Assembly (NCBI GenBank): GCA_035622175.1
Contig: DASPVV010000016.1
Span: forward strand, 16,252 to 80,251
Source: JAFAGX01 sp035622175
Lineage (GTDB): Bacteria; Acidobacteriota; Terriglobia; Terriglobales; Acidobacteriaceae
Length of the DNA: 64,000 nucleotides
Direction: 5' to 3'
The notes under the pieces were generated by a model. It ran no database searches. It was not told the DNA's origin and saw only the letters and a program-made list of their open reading frames with translations. Made by a program: the position numbers and the translations under genes. Positions 25,224 to 34,550 of the stretch are shown one piece after another (position 1 is the first letter of the stretch; every line of letters starts with the position of its first letter).

Positions 25224-25532
25224 TCAGGAATTCGGGCCACTCGTTTCCGGCCGAGCCACTTCTTGATATGCCTGCTTGCCTGCCTCAAAGGCGGAGCGAA
25301 ACTGGTCCTTTTGCTGGTTGAATACCTCACGCCCTCGCTCCGCCCATTCGCCGGCTTGCTCACGGGCCTGTCGCGCGCGCTCCCGCATGAAATCCCGTCC
25401 CTCCTCGGCTTTGGAACGTAGCGCCTCCCGCGTTTCGCTGCCCGAACGTGGCGCGTAGAGAACTCCCGCAATGACTCCCAACCCCAATCCCGCCATAAAC
25501 CAAAGCAAAGTATTGCCATCTCTGTCGGCCAT
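25224..25532 (-). CDS. YtxH-domain small membrane protein
   Basis: The start is the ATG (MADRDG) with GAGGAGG seven bases upstream. A single membrane helix (LLWFMAGLGLGVIAGVLYAPRSGSETR) has the YtxH signature G-L-G-x-G-x-x-x-G-x-L-x-A-P-x-S-G. The rest is an amphipathic, charged helix (about 65 residues, rich in Glu, Arg and Gln). The family is widespread in stress-linked operons. With the following DUF948-like gene it forms a two-gene unit on the minus strand. Confidence 0.82.
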   Translation of the reverse strand: MADRDGNTLLWFMAGLGLGVIAGVLYAPRSGSETREALRSKAEEGRDFMRERARQAREQAGEWAERGREVFNQQKDQFRSAFEAGKQAYQEVARPETSGPNS

Positions 25533-25992
25533 AAAGGGCCTCCTCACTCTTACTTACACCTTCGGATGGTAGCACCCGATATGCGGAATTACAATTCCGC
25601 GAAATCCTTGGTGCAGCCAGGATTTCACTCGCTGCACTGCCAAACCCCGGCCGTGACGGCGGTTTGGCGTTGGAGCGGTGGCGTACTCGCCGAGGGCCAT
25701 CGCGAGAGAAACCTCGCAACCCGGAGCATGGTGATTTCAGTTCCTCTGTCGGCTTCAGAGCGGCTCACGGCGAGGCTCATCTCACCCATGCCGGATTCCG
25801 TGGCTCGAACTCAGCCTCGCCCCGCACCGGAAATCAAGTGGACGTGGGACGGAGGACTCTGAGGGAAACGCGCACTCGGCTTGTCGATCACCACGCGCTT
25901 GTCAGAAGGCATAGTCCTTTCGGAACCGGACACAACTCCAGACCTGAGGGTAGTCTGAGACATACGCAAACTGCGGCAAGAGGTGATGGCAA
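25533..25992. other. Divergent intergenic region, no gene seen
   Basis: About 460 bases between the YtxH gene and the YXWXXGXW gene. Open frames here lack ribosome sites and protein-like composition. No clear promoter motif could be picked. Confidence 0.5.
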
Positions 25993-26931
25993 ATGCGCAA
26001 GGTTCGGTTCCTTTATTGGTTGTGGCTGGCACTCTTAGTAATAGCTCTACCCACCCTGTGCCCGGCGCAGATCAGCGTCGGCCTTTCAGTCCACATCGGC
26101 CCTCCCCCGCTGCCGGTATATCCTCAGCCGGTTTGTCCCGCTCCGGGCTACCTTTGGAGCCCCGGCTATTGGGCGTATGGCCCAGATGGTTATTATTGGG
26201 TGCCCGGGACATGGGTGGCAGCGCCGTCCCCGGGTCTTCTCTGGACACCGGGCTATTGGGGCTGGGCTGGCGGTGCCTATGTCTGGAATGGGGGGTACTG
26301 GGGTCCGCATGTGGGATTCTATGGCGGGGTTAACTATGGCTACGGCTACGTGGGTTCGGGTTACGTCGGCGGGCATTGGGATCATGGAGTCTTCGCCTAC
26401 AACACCGCAGTGACCAACGTTAATGTTACCGTCATTCACAACACCTACATCAACCGGACGGTCATCAATAACGTCACCGTGAATCGTGTCAGTTACAACG
26501 GTGGACCGGGCGGGCTCGTCACCCGACCAACCGCCGGAGAACAGGCGGCAATGCACGAGCGCCATATCGAAGCCACCGCGGAACAAGTTCAGCACGAACA
26601 CGCCGCCGGCGCCAATCGCGCCCTGCTGGCATCCGTGAACCACGGCCATCCGTCCATCGCCGCAACTTCCAGAGCCGGGCAATTCGAAGGCCATGGAGTG
26701 ATGGCGGCTCAGCGCGCGCCACAGCACGCACGGAACAACAACGTTCCGCGCCCTCCGTCGTCAGCTGGACGGTCTGATGCCATGGCAGCCCACCGCAACA
26801 ACAATGCCGAGCACGGTGGCGCGCCCCACTCACCGGGCCGATATCAACCTGTGAGTCACTCGCATGGGGAAGGGGGCAGCGAACATCGCGGAGGCGGAGA
26901 ACATCATGAGGGTGGAGAGCGGCCCCATTAG
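25993..26931 (+). CDS. Exported YXWXXGXW-repeat protein with His/Gly-rich tail
   Basis: A signal peptide (MRKVRFLYWLWLALLVIALPTLCPA) is followed by four tandem copies of the YXWXXGXW motif: YLWSPGYW (53-60), YYWVPGTW (67-74), LLWTPGYW (82-89) and YVWNGGYW (96-103). After a Gly/Tyr-rich stretch comes a block of Asn, Val and Thr residues (AVTNVNVTVIHNTYINRTVINN), and the final 130 residues are rich in His, Ala, Gly and Glu, ending in a His-rich tail. These proteins are common in acidobacteria and Burkholderia and have no known role; metal binding by the His tail is a guess. GAGGTG precedes the ATG. Confidence 0.82.
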   Translation: MRKVRFLYWLWLALLVIALPTLCPAQISVGLSVHIGPPPLPVYPQPVCPAPGYLWSPGYWAYGPDGYYWVPGTWVAAPSPGLLWTPGYWGWAGGAYVWNGGYWGPHVGFYGGVNYGYGYVGSGYVGGHWDHGVFAYNTAVTNVNVTVIHNTYINRTVINNVTVNRVSYNGGPGGLVTRPTAGEQAAMHERHIEATAEQVQHEHAAGANRALLASVNHGHPSIAATSRAGQFEGHGVMAAQRAPQHARNNNVPRPPSSAGRSDAMAAHRNNNAEHGGAPHSPGRYQPVSHSHGEGGSEHRGGGEHHEGGERPH

Positions 26932-27179
26932 CGCCGGCCAGCCTGCAACCATTCTCCGCGTGGCGGTGAACCACACCTTTCCTATTACGGTGAGGGCACC
27001 CTCAAACTGGGCTGCAGGCTTCGTTCTCCCGGGATAGAGTCCTCGGCCTCCCGGGCCGCACCCTTCCTCGAAGGCTTCCTCGATCGCTGCTGCCACCGCG
27101 CCGGTCGTCAATTCACCCTAATACCCATGAGCAGGGCCAAGGGAAACATAGCGACAATTTTCGGGTTCTAGTTCGAGGC

Positions 27180-27698
27180 ATGCATCGTCTACTTCTCGCA
27201 ACCTGGTTGACCGTCTGCCTGGCCGGCCCGGGGTCTGCGCAGCAGTCAACCAATCCCTGGGCCACCATTCCGCGGCCGCCCTACGCAGTATCTGCACCCT
27301 ACGATGTCCAAGCTGAGCGCCAGCTTCTCAATCTGGCAAACCGGGCCCGTGCCGAAGCCGGTGTCGCGCCGCTCGAGATTGAGGAGGGACTGACACGGGC
27401 GGCGCGGAAACACTCGGGGCTCATGGCTGCGCAGAACCAGCTTTCCCACGAGTTGCCCGGAGAACCATCGTTGCCACAACGCCTCGCGGCGATGAGTACG
27501 CTGCGGCTTAGCGCCGAGGGAGAAAATGTTGGCTTCGCAGCGAGCGCTGCACAAGTGCACCAAGGCTTCATGCACTCTCCCCACCACCGCGAGAATTTAC
27601 TGAACCCTGACTACAACCTGGCAGGATTCGCGGTGGTCCGCAGCGGAAACAGGGTGTACGTGACGGAGGATTTCGCACAGAGTTTGCCAAGACATTGA
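27180..27698 (+). CDS. Secreted CAP-domain protein
   Basis: The signal peptide (RLLLATWLTVCLAGPGSA) leads into a CAP (SCP/PR-1) domain: LLNLANRARAEAGVAPLEIEEGLTRAARKHSGLMA with a helix and the strictly conserved HSGLM, then GENVGFA and HHRENLLNPDYNLAGFAVV with the CAP motif histidine and glutamate. It has 172 residues, as for bacterial single-domain CAP proteins. Members are exported and act in cell-wall, adhesion or effector roles. No partner gene is evident. Confidence 0.86.
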   Translation: MHRLLLATWLTVCLAGPGSAQQSTNPWATIPRPPYAVSAPYDVQAERQLLNLANRARAEAGVAPLEIEEGLTRAARKHSGLMAAQNQLSHELPGEPSLPQRLAAMSTLRLSAEGENVGFAASAAQVHQGFMHSPHHRENLLNPDYNLAGFAVVRSGNRVYVTEDFAQSLPRH

Positions 27699-28033
27699 GC
27701 ACAATGAATCAGGGAAGGAAGCGGCTCACTCGCCGCGGGAATGGACTGTACCGATCTGGGGAGAGGGCAATCGAAATACCGTCTTCGTACGGCAGACGCC
27801 GATCGCAGCACCTTGTCATCCAAGTCATTGATCTGAACAAAAGGAATATTTCGCTTTTGTTCGCTACCGTCTACGAAACTGACCGAGGAGCACCGCCGGG
27901 CCCTTCCACCTCTCGCCCAGGTTCCTCCTGACGACGCGGACCGTCCCTTTCCGGCACACTCGTGCTGTTCTGCAATAATCGGGTCCAGGTCTTGGAGGAT
28001 AAGGTTTTGCCGAAGCTCTGAGTCTGGACCTAA
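27699..28033. other. Intergenic region with AT-rich inverted repeat
   Basis: There is no supported gene in these 335 bases. A perfect 8-bp inverted repeat (27836-27861) is the only clear structure and is described separately. Confidence 0.5.
27836..27861. promoter_or_regulatory. AT-rich inverted repeat
   Basis: AACAAAAG (27836-27843) and CTTTTGTT (27854-27861) are perfect reverse complements around a 10-base loop. In a GC-rich genome an AT-rich palindrome between genes is notable. It may be an operator for the acetyltransferase gene or a terminator-like hairpin for the CAP gene. Confidence 0.4.
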
Positions 28034-28543
28034 ATGGATTATTTTCTGAAATCCGCGCGTTTAGGTTTCCGCTGCTGGCGTCCCGAGGACCTGACCCTGG
28101 CCATCGAACTGTGGGGCGATCCCGCGGTCAGCGCTCTGATCGGCGGATGCTTCACGCCGGAGATGGTGCGAGCGCGGCTGGCCAAGGAAATCGAACAGAT
28201 GAAGGAGTATGGGATGCAGTACTGGCCGCTTTTTCTGTTGGAGAGTGACCGGCATGTTGGGTGCGCTGGGCTTCGACCGTATCGCATGGAGGCCGGGGTG
28301 TACGAGTTGGGAGTTCATCTTCGTCCCGCCTTCTGGAAAAGGGGCTTGGCGAAAGAAGCGGGGAGTGCCGTCATTGAGTATGCCTTCAGCACACTCAACG
28401 CCAAAGCGCTGTTCGCAGGCCACCACCCAGCGAACCAAGCCTCCCGCCAACTGCTGTTGCGGCTTGGTTTTATCCCTGCGCAGGACGAACGATATCCCCC
28501 TACTGGACTGATGCACCCTTCCTACTTGCTTCCGAAAGCGTAA
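28034..28543 (+). CDS. GNAT-family N-acetyltransferase (RimJ/RimL-like)
   Basis: The 169-residue protein has the RimJ/RimL form of the GNAT fold: an N-terminal RPEDLTLAIELWGDPAVSA, a middle beta-strand ELGVHLRPAFWKRGLAKEAGSAVIEYAF with the acetyl-CoA loop RPAFWKRGLAKEA, and the C-terminal NQASRQLLLRLGF motif, which is characteristic of this subfamily. It transfers an acetyl group from acetyl-CoA to an amine, often a protein N-terminus or an antibiotic; the substrate is unknown. The ribosome site is weak. The next gene, an ABC exporter ATPase, begins 41 bases later. Confidence 0.87.
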   Translation: MDYFLKSARLGFRCWRPEDLTLAIELWGDPAVSALIGGCFTPEMVRARLAKEIEQMKEYGMQYWPLFLLESDRHVGCAGLRPYRMEAGVYELGVHLRPAFWKRGLAKEAGSAVIEYAFSTLNAKALFAGHHPANQASRQLLLRLGFIPAQDERYPPTGLMHPSYLLPKA

Positions 28544-28584
28544 CCTCCCGCTCCCCATCCGCGGGCTGGCGTAGACTACTTGGA

Positions 28585-29589
28585 ATGGACGCGGCGATTC
28601 GTACTCGCAATCTGCGCAAGATTTATCACTCCCCTCCACCCGCGGGAGTCGGGCGCAGCGATTCTCCGAAGCGTAACAAGGATTCCAAGCCGCAGATTGC
28701 AGCCCTCGACGGCATCGACCTAGAGGTTGCCCCCGGGCAGATCTTCGGTCTACTCGGTCCGAATGGGGCGGGGAAGTCGACCACCGTAGGCGTTCTGACC
28801 ACTCGCGTTCGCCCCACCAGCGGCACAGCCTGGATTGGCGGCTACGATGTGTGGCGCGATCAGACAGCCGCCAAGCGGCAGATCGGAGTCGTGGCCCAGC
28901 GTCCCAACCTGGATTTCTCCCTTACCGCTCGCGAAATTTTGCTTTTCCACGGAGCCTACTTCGGCCTGAGTGCGCGCGAACGAAGGGAACGCGCCCATGC
29001 CTTGCTCGATCGCTTCAAGCTGACCGATCGCGCCGATCAGCTGGTTCGTGGGTTTTCCGGCGGCATGATGCAGCGGGTATCGATCGCCCGCGCCATGATG
29101 CACGACCCGCAGGTCTTGTTCCTCGATGAACCGAGCGCAGGCCTGGATCCACAAACCCGGCTGCTCCTTTGGGAAATCATCCGCGAATACAACCAGAAGG
29201 GTCGCACCATCTTGCTAACCACCCACAACATGGAAGAGGCCGATGCGCTCTGCCAGCAACTCGCCATCATCGATCATGGCCGCATCATCGCCGGGGGCAC
29301 GCCAAGTGATCTGAAAGCTTCGATTCCCGGCGGATTTCTCCTGCGCTTACGCTTCGGGCGTCATTCGGCACCCCTGCTGGAGCGCCTCGCGACGCTGGCG
29401 AGCGTAACCGAGGTAAGGCCATCGGAGGCCAACGGGGCCGACCTTTATGCAGGCCGTGGCGGTTCTCTGATTCCCGAGATCGTGAATCTGGCGGCGGCTC
29501 TCGGCGTGGAGCTGTCGGATGTGCATATTTCTGAACCTAGTCTCGAAAACCTCTTTCTCCATCACACAGGCAGGAGCTTGCGGGAATGA
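28585..29589 (+). CDS. ABC transporter ATP-binding protein, DrrA/CcmA type
   Basis: Walker A is LGPNGAGKST (57-66), the ABC signature is FSGGMMQR, Walker B is VLFLDEPSAGLD and the switch histidine is in LLTTHNMEE. It has 334 residues; the extra C-terminal 80-100 residues match the regulatory tail of DrrA-type daunorubicin-resistance ATPases. An extra basic stretch after residue 15 (SPKRNKDSKPQ) separates the first strand from the rest. The gene overlaps the permease gene by four bases (ATGA), so the two are coupled and form a small exporter for a drug, lipid or antibiotic; the substrate is not known. Confidence 0.92.
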   Translation: MDAAIRTRNLRKIYHSPPPAGVGRSDSPKRNKDSKPQIAALDGIDLEVAPGQIFGLLGPNGAGKSTTVGVLTTRVRPTSGTAWIGGYDVWRDQTAAKRQIGVVAQRPNLDFSLTAREILLFHGAYFGLSARERRERAHALLDRFKLTDRADQLVRGFSGGMMQRVSIARAMMHDPQVLFLDEPSAGLDPQTRLLLWEIIREYNQKGRTILLTTHNMEEADALCQQLAIIDHGRIIAGGTPSDLKASIPGGFLLRLRFGRHSAPLLERLATLASVTEVRPSEANGADLYAGRGGSLIPEIVNLAAALGVELSDVHISEPSLENLFLHHTGRSLRE

Positions 29590-30356
29590 ATGCGAGAGCG
29601 TTTTTGGCATTGTTGGCTCGCGACGCACACGTGGCGCGGCGCAACCTGATTCCTTTGCTCTTGCAAACCTTTTTGCAGCCTCTGCTGTTCGTTTTCATTT
29701 TCGGCCGCGTCATGGTAGGCAGCGGCTATCTCCCGGTTGCCTACAAGAGTCTGCTGCTTCCGGGCATCATGGCCATCAGCATGGTGTTTACCGGAATTTG
29801 GGCCGTCGCCATGCCCCTGGTCGCAGAATTCCAATTCACTCGCGAGATTGAAGACCGGCTGCTGGCCCCCATCGATATCTCCTGGGTCGCCGTGGAAAAG
29901 GTGGTGGCCGGTCTGATTCAGGCGCTGGTGGCGGGCTGGGTCGTGATACCGTTGGCATGGATCATCCTTCGCCCTGGCCTGGAATTGCATTTGAAGAGCC
30001 CCATTCTCTTCCTGTCGACTACCCTCCTGGTGGCGAGTTTTTCAGCCTGCGGCGGCCTGGCGCTCGGTTGCAGTGTGAATCAACAGCACATCGGCCTGAT
30101 GTTCAGCATGGTCCTGACTCCCATGATTTTTTTCGGGTGCACGTATTACCCCTGGAGCGCCCTCAGCAAATTTCCGATCCTACAGAAAGTGGTTCTCCTG
30201 AACCCCGTCGCCTATGCGAGTGAAGGGCTGCGGGCCACTCTGGTGCCCCAGTTTCCGCACCTGTCGGTTCCGTTGATTCTGACCGCCTTGACGGCGTTCG
30301 ATGGTTTGCTGCTGGTGGTCGGTCTTCGCCGATTCCACAAGAAAGCCGTAAGCTAG
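29586..30356 (+). CDS. ABC-2 type transporter permease
   Basis: The start codon overlaps the stop of the ATPase gene, and the 256-residue product has six predicted membrane helices, including LPGIMAISMVFTGIWAVAMPL and LMFSMVLTPMIFFGCTYYP, with the ABC-2 motif FSACGGLALG. It is the membrane half of the exporter begun by the preceding gene. It ends 64 bases before the convergent ADOP gene. Confidence 0.9.
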   Translation: MNARAFLALLARDAHVARRNLIPLLLQTFLQPLLFVFIFGRVMVGSGYLPVAYKSLLLPGIMAISMVFTGIWAVAMPLVAEFQFTREIEDRLLAPIDISWVAVEKVVAGLIQALVAGWVVIPLAWIILRPGLELHLKSPILFLSTTLLVASFSACGGLALGCSVNQQHIGLMFSMVLTPMIFFGCTYYPWSALSKFPILQKVVLLNPVAYASEGLRATLVPQFPHLSVPLILTALTAFDGLLLVVGLRRFHKKAVS

Positions 30357-30394
30357 GTTGGCTCTTGGGCCACCCCGATTCGGCATCACTTCCT

Positions 30395-30409
30395 CCCTCA
30401 GATCGAGGG
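30395..30409. terminator. Short hairpin between convergent genes
   Basis: CCCTC (30395-30399) and GAGGG (30405-30409) pair over a 5-base loop and are followed by TGTTTCT. It lies between two convergent genes and could stop transcription from either side; the stem is short. Confidence 0.35.
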
Positions 30410-30420
30410 TGTTTCTGCCA

Positions 30421-32856
30421 CTACTCGTAGCGCAGTGTGATGAGCGGATCCACTTGCGCTGCCCGGCGCGCCGGCAAGAGGCAGGCGGCTGATCCGACGG
30501 TTAGAATCGCCGCCACCGCCACCGCAAACGCCCACGGGTCGGTCGATGAGACGCCCCAGAGCAGGCTTGTCAGAAAACGGGTGAGCGTCAAACTCGCCAG
30601 CAGCCCGATCAGAATCCCGATCGCGATCAGAGCCATCCCCTTCTTCAGCACCATCGCTAAGATGTTGCTCTGGGCTGCCCCCAGCGCCATGCGCACGCCG
30701 ATCTCATGGGTTCGTAACGAGACCGAATACGTGATCACGCTGAATACTCCGATCACCACCAGTACCAGCCCGATTCCAGCGAAAGTTGCGAGGATCATGA
30801 ATTCAAACTGGGGTGCGCGAAACTCCTCTTTCAGGAAGTCCTCGATCGATCCAGAACCGCTGAAGCCTACGTCTGGGTCGAGCGCCCAGACCTCGCGGTA
30901 GATGCTCTTGAGCAAGGTGCGTGGATCGACTGCGGTTTTCGCTACGATGTGGAGTGGGTAGCCGAATCCCGCGACGCTGGCTGGAAGAAACGCCTCCGGC
31001 CGCAGGGTATATTGGCTGCGCTCCGGTCTGGTCTTATAGTCGCGAACCACTCCAATAATCTGGAAGTAGGTATTGTGCGGTCCATCCACAAAAGGGCGAT
31101 CGAGGGTTTCAAATTTGATGGTTTGGCCAACCGGATCCTCGAAGCCAAAGTACTTGCGAGCCAGGGTCTGGTTTACCACCGCCACATACCGCCTCGACTC
31201 CACATCATTCTGCGAAAGCAGCCTGCCGCGCACCAGTTCAAGCCCTAAGGTCTGAAAGTAGCCCTCCGTACACAATTCAAGATCAGTGACCCACCGCTCC
31301 GAGTGAGGCTTTCCTGGTATGGCGACATCGGTCCACGCTCCCTCATTCGGTGGCAGCATCAAACTCTCCGCGACGGAGACCACTCCAGGAAGGGCCTTGA
31401 TTCGCGGTAGCAGTTGCGCGAAGAAGGCCGGCTTCCTGTCTGGCGTGCCGTAATAGCGATCGAGCGGGAGGGCTAACCGCGCGTACAGGGTTCTCGCCGG
31501 GTCGAAGGGCAAATCGACCTGCGTCAAGGCCAAGAAGTTGCGCATCAGCAAGCTCGCCCCGACAAGGAGTACGATCGACAGCGCAACCTCTGCCACCATC
31601 AAAGTACCGCGAAGTCTGCCGTGCAAAGCTCCGCTCATGCCCCTGCCGCCAGCTGTCAGCCGCGATTGCAGATCCCTGCGTCCTGTGTGCGTTGCGGGGG
31701 CAAGACCACAGAGAAGCGTGGTGAGTACGGTGATGCCCAGGGCAAACAGCAATGCCGGTGAATTGAACGCGATCACGGCTTCCCGTGGCACTGTGCCCTG
31801 AGGGATCATCGCGACCACCACAGCGAGCCCGAAATAGGCAATCACGCAGCCGACCACTGAAGCTGCGGCAGAAAGCACCAGGCTTTCGAGCAACAGTTGT
31901 CGGACCAAGCGGCCCCGGCTCGCCCCCAGCGCGGATCTCACCGCAATTTCCCTTTGACGAACCGTCGCCCGGACCAACAAAAGATTGGCGACATTCGCGC
32001 AGGCGATTAAGAGCAGCATGAATACCGCTGCCAGCAAGGCATAGAGAGCCTTTTTAAAACTTCCCAGGGCCACATCGATCAGTCGCTCGGTCACGATAGT
32101 GTAGTGCTCTGGGTTCAAAACAAATCCCGGCTCATCCTTCGTCAGACGGTGCGCAATGACGTCCAAGTCGGCGGCTGCGGCGTCGAGATCGACTTCTGGC
32201 TTGAGACGACCCACGATCTCGAGCGTTCCGGTGTCGCCGTCCCTTACCGGCACCCAGATACTGGCTCGGTAAATGTCAAAACGTGCGGGCATGACGCCAA
32301 TCAGCGTCCGGGGCTCGCCGTTTAGGACAAATGTTCTTCCAAGAACTGTGGGATCGCTGTTGAATTCGCTTCGCCACAGTCTGTAATTCATTACGAATAC
32401 CGGGGCGGCGCTGGGTTTCCCGTCTTCCGGCACGAGCGCTCGGCCTAGGAGCGGCGGCACACCATAGAATTCAAAAGTGTTTGTGGTCACCGCAGCCATC
32501 CCCGCCAAGGCGCGGGTTCCGACGCCGTCGTTATAGAGAACGGATCGGGCCCAGTCGTACCCGACGATGTCTTCAAACACATGATTCTGCGCCTGCAAGG
32601 CAAGGAACTCTCGAACCGAATAGAAGTTGCGGCCGACACTCGCCCCGGCGCTCGTCAGGTTGCGGATCGCGAAAGTTACCAGGCGATAGGAGTCCTTGTA
32701 GGGGAACGGATCGAACAGCAGGCTATAGAAAACGCTGAAAATGACGGTGGACAAACCAATCCCGAGAGCGAGCGCGAGGATCGAGGTCAAAGCAACGCGG
32801 TGATCACTTCGGAGGCTACGAAGTGCAAACCGAACATCAAGCCGCAAGCTCTCCAA
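30421..32856 (-). CDS. ADOP/MacB-like ABC permease (FtsX fold)
   Basis: The protein has the acidobacterial duplicated orphan permease plan: an N-terminal helix (ILALALGIGLSTVIFSVFYSLL), a MacB periplasmic core domain, four helices (ALYALLAAVFMLLLIACANVANLLLV and three more), a second periplasmic core, and three C-terminal helices. The FtsX motif occurs twice, as QREIAVRSALGASRGRL and THEIGVRMALGAAQSNI. The start is uncertain. TTG at 32856 follows GGAG and gives MESLRLDVRFALRSL, as in the family; the open frame reaches 33078 but the extra 74 residues look non-coding. The upstream neighbour's stop overlaps an ATG with an excellent ribosome site, but that frame ends after 19 codons (see findings). 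It has no ATPase in this strand group, as is usual for ADOP proteins. Confidence 0.85.
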   Translation of the reverse strand: MESLRLDVRFALRSLRSDHRVALTSILALALGIGLSTVIFSVFYSLLFDPFPYKDSYRLVTFAIRNLTSAGASVGRNFYSVREFLALQAQNHVFEDIVGYDWARSVLYNDGVGTRALAGMAAVTTNTFEFYGVPPLLGRALVPEDGKPSAAPVFVMNYRLWRSEFNSDPTVLGRTFVLNGEPRTLIGVMPARFDIYRASIWVPVRDGDTGTLEIVGRLKPEVDLDAAAADLDVIAHRLTKDEPGFVLNPEHYTIVTERLIDVALGSFKKALYALLAAVFMLLLIACANVANLLLVRATVRQREIAVRSALGASRGRLVRQLLLESLVLSAAASVVGCVIAYFGLAVVVAMIPQGTVPREAVIAFNSPALLFALGITVLTTLLCGLAPATHTGRRDLQSRLTAGGRGMSGALHGRLRGTLMVAEVALSIVLLVGASLLMRNFLALTQVDLPFDPARTLYARLALPLDRYYGTPDRKPAFFAQLLPRIKALPGVVSVAESLMLPPNEGAWTDVAIPGKPHSERWVTDLELCTEGYFQTLGLELVRGRLLSQNDVESRRYVAVVNQTLARKYFGFEDPVGQTIKFETLDRPFVDGPHNTYFQIIGVVRDYKTRPERSQYTLRPEAFLPASVAGFGYPLHIVAKTAVDPRTLLKSIYREVWALDPDVGFSGSGSIEDFLKEEFRAPQFEFMILATFAGIGLVLVVIGVFSVITYSVSLRTHEIGVRMALGAAQSNILAMVLKKGMALIAIGILIGLLASLTLTRFLTSLLWGVSSTDPWAFAVAVAAILTVGSAACLLPARRAAQVDPLITLRYE

Positions 32857-33022
32857 GCGATCTTCTCCATGCCGTGCCGGCTCTCGCGAACTGTGATCCG
32901 CTCCTACCAGCCGCGCCTGCGAAGAGTATAGTTCGAGGCCGGTGGCTGGTCGGAATAGGTCTGGTTTCAAACTCTCGGGTTTCCCGCGAAAACCATGGGC
33001 GCCACGACCGAGGACAGCGCGC

Positions 33023-34540
33023 TCATCCGAGTACCTCCTCCTTCGACCTCTCCGAAAACAATGATTCCCATGATTCATCGAGTTGGGTCCACTGTGCCGG
33101 ATCTAGCCAGCAGACATCGGTCTCAGTCATGTGAAGCAGGCCGTGGCCTTCAGGACATGCCAGTTCGGTTCCAACCCAACCGAGCAGTAGGTATCCGTAG
33201 TGGCCCACGTGCGCTGGTAACACCAGCCTTCGCAGGCAAACGCGGCAGCGACTCTGTTGATCCTTGAGCGACCACCACAACATAAACATGCAGCCGACCG
33301 AAAACACCCATAATGAGACCGATTCCATGACAAAGGTGGTTCTTCCGGTTGGAAACACGTATGGCTCGGGAGTGAACTCCACTACGGCCGCCAGGAGGAT
33401 TAAGAGAAGAAGAAAAGATTTCGTAGCGAAGAAGGTCCACCATCGGCAGGCACCGAGCCTCCATGAGCGCCGGGGATACAAGTTAAACCGTCCCGACCAG
33501 GTGACTGCCATCATAACCAGCAGGGCAATCGACAGAGCCACCGCATACGAGATCAGGGGTTGCTCGATTCTCTCCTGCAGGGGCCACACCTCGACCGAGG
33601 AGTCAGTAAAGGCTTCGCCGGTCATATTAGAAATGTCCCGCTGCAAAACCCACTCCACCCAGCGCTCGGACACTTGCGGCCGCAACCGTGCAACGACCCC
33701 GACGAGCTCTTTTGAGAACGAACTCTTGTCCTCTAATCGCCACACGCCAACGTCGGCGGACGGGAACCAAAATCGTTCGGGCAGGACTCCGATGACGATA
33801 GCCGGCTGACCGTCAAGGGTTGCGTTCCTTTCGAGAATATCTGGATCACGGGAGAACTTGCGCCGCCAAGTCTCGTAGCTTAACAACAGACAGATGCGGG
33901 AGTCCTGGGCATCGCTCGGTCGAGAGGTTTGGCCGAGAAGAGGTTCGACTCCAAAAACCTGGAACAAGCCATCCTCCACGCGCAGAGACACAACATCCGC
34001 TTGCCGTCCGCGAATCCTGATCGTTGTGCGCCGCGGGCTCCAACTGTAGGCCGCAACTCCCTCCAGAGCCTGCTCGTGCCGTCTCCAGAGGTCTACCCAG
34101 AGATAGGGGACAACCCACTCGGCGGAACTGATGCCGCCGGTTCGAGAAACCGTGACCACGCGCTGGGGATCGGCGTAGGGCGGCCTCAACAGGATTGAGC
34201 GCATTCTGGGAAAAGCCCCGCTGGCGCCCGCCAGCAACAGGAGCACGCCCAACAGCGCCGATAGAACGAAGGTCGGCGTCTGCGACCAGTACTCTCCCCT
34301 GTGCCGCAGATCTTCACGATTCCATCGATACCAGGCTGCATCCAGGAATGCTCCCGAGCACCGCCAACGCAGTCGCGCCAGGACGGACGATGACCCCTTC
34401 GCCTGCGCGGTTTTCCAGGCGAACGCCAGTTCGGCCTCCCATTCCCTTCGCCACTCCGTCCGCACCTGCCGCGGTACGATCCAACTGGCCATGCGCAGAA
34501 TCATTTGGCATTGCCTTAGAGTGGTGAGCCGAGCTTTCAC
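33023..34540 (-). CDS. ADOP-like half permease with C-terminal zinc-ribbon-like module
   Basis: The GTG at 34540, ten bases after the padR stop and preceded by AAGGAG, is chosen over an upstream frame. It has 505 residues. The N-terminus RRQVRTEWRREWEAELAF-like segment and helix FVLSALLGVLLLLAGASGAF are those of ADOP proteins, and the middle carries one MacB-type periplasmic domain (VVTVSRTGGISSAEWVVPY and SYETWRRKFSRDPDILERNATLDG). Unlike a full ADOP it has only about four later helices, and it ends in a cysteine pair module (CRVCLRRL and ACPEGHGLLH) that could bind zinc. It is probably a specialised or decayed relative. It sits between padR and the full permease in one operon. Confidence 0.78.
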   Translation of the reverse strand: MKARLTTLRQCQMILRMASWIVPRQVRTEWRREWEAELAFAWKTAQAKGSSSVLARLRWRCSGAFLDAAWYRWNREDLRHRGEYWSQTPTFVLSALLGVLLLLAGASGAFPRMRSILLRPPYADPQRVVTVSRTGGISSAEWVVPYLWVDLWRRHEQALEGVAAYSWSPRRTTIRIRGRQADVVSLRVEDGLFQVFGVEPLLGQTSRPSDAQDSRICLLLSYETWRRKFSRDPDILERNATLDGQPAIVIGVLPERFWFPSADVGVWRLEDKSSFSKELVGVVARLRPQVSERWVEWVLQRDISNMTGEAFTDSSVEVWPLQERIEQPLISYAVALSIALLVMMAVTWSGRFNLYPRRSWRLGACRWWTFFATKSFLLLLILLAAVVEFTPEPYVFPTGRTTFVMESVSLWVFSVGCMFMLWWSLKDQQSRCRVCLRRLVLPAHVGHYGYLLLGWVGTELACPEGHGLLHMTETDVCWLDPAQWTQLDESWESLFSERSKEEVLG

Positions 34541-34550
34541 GACTTGCTCC

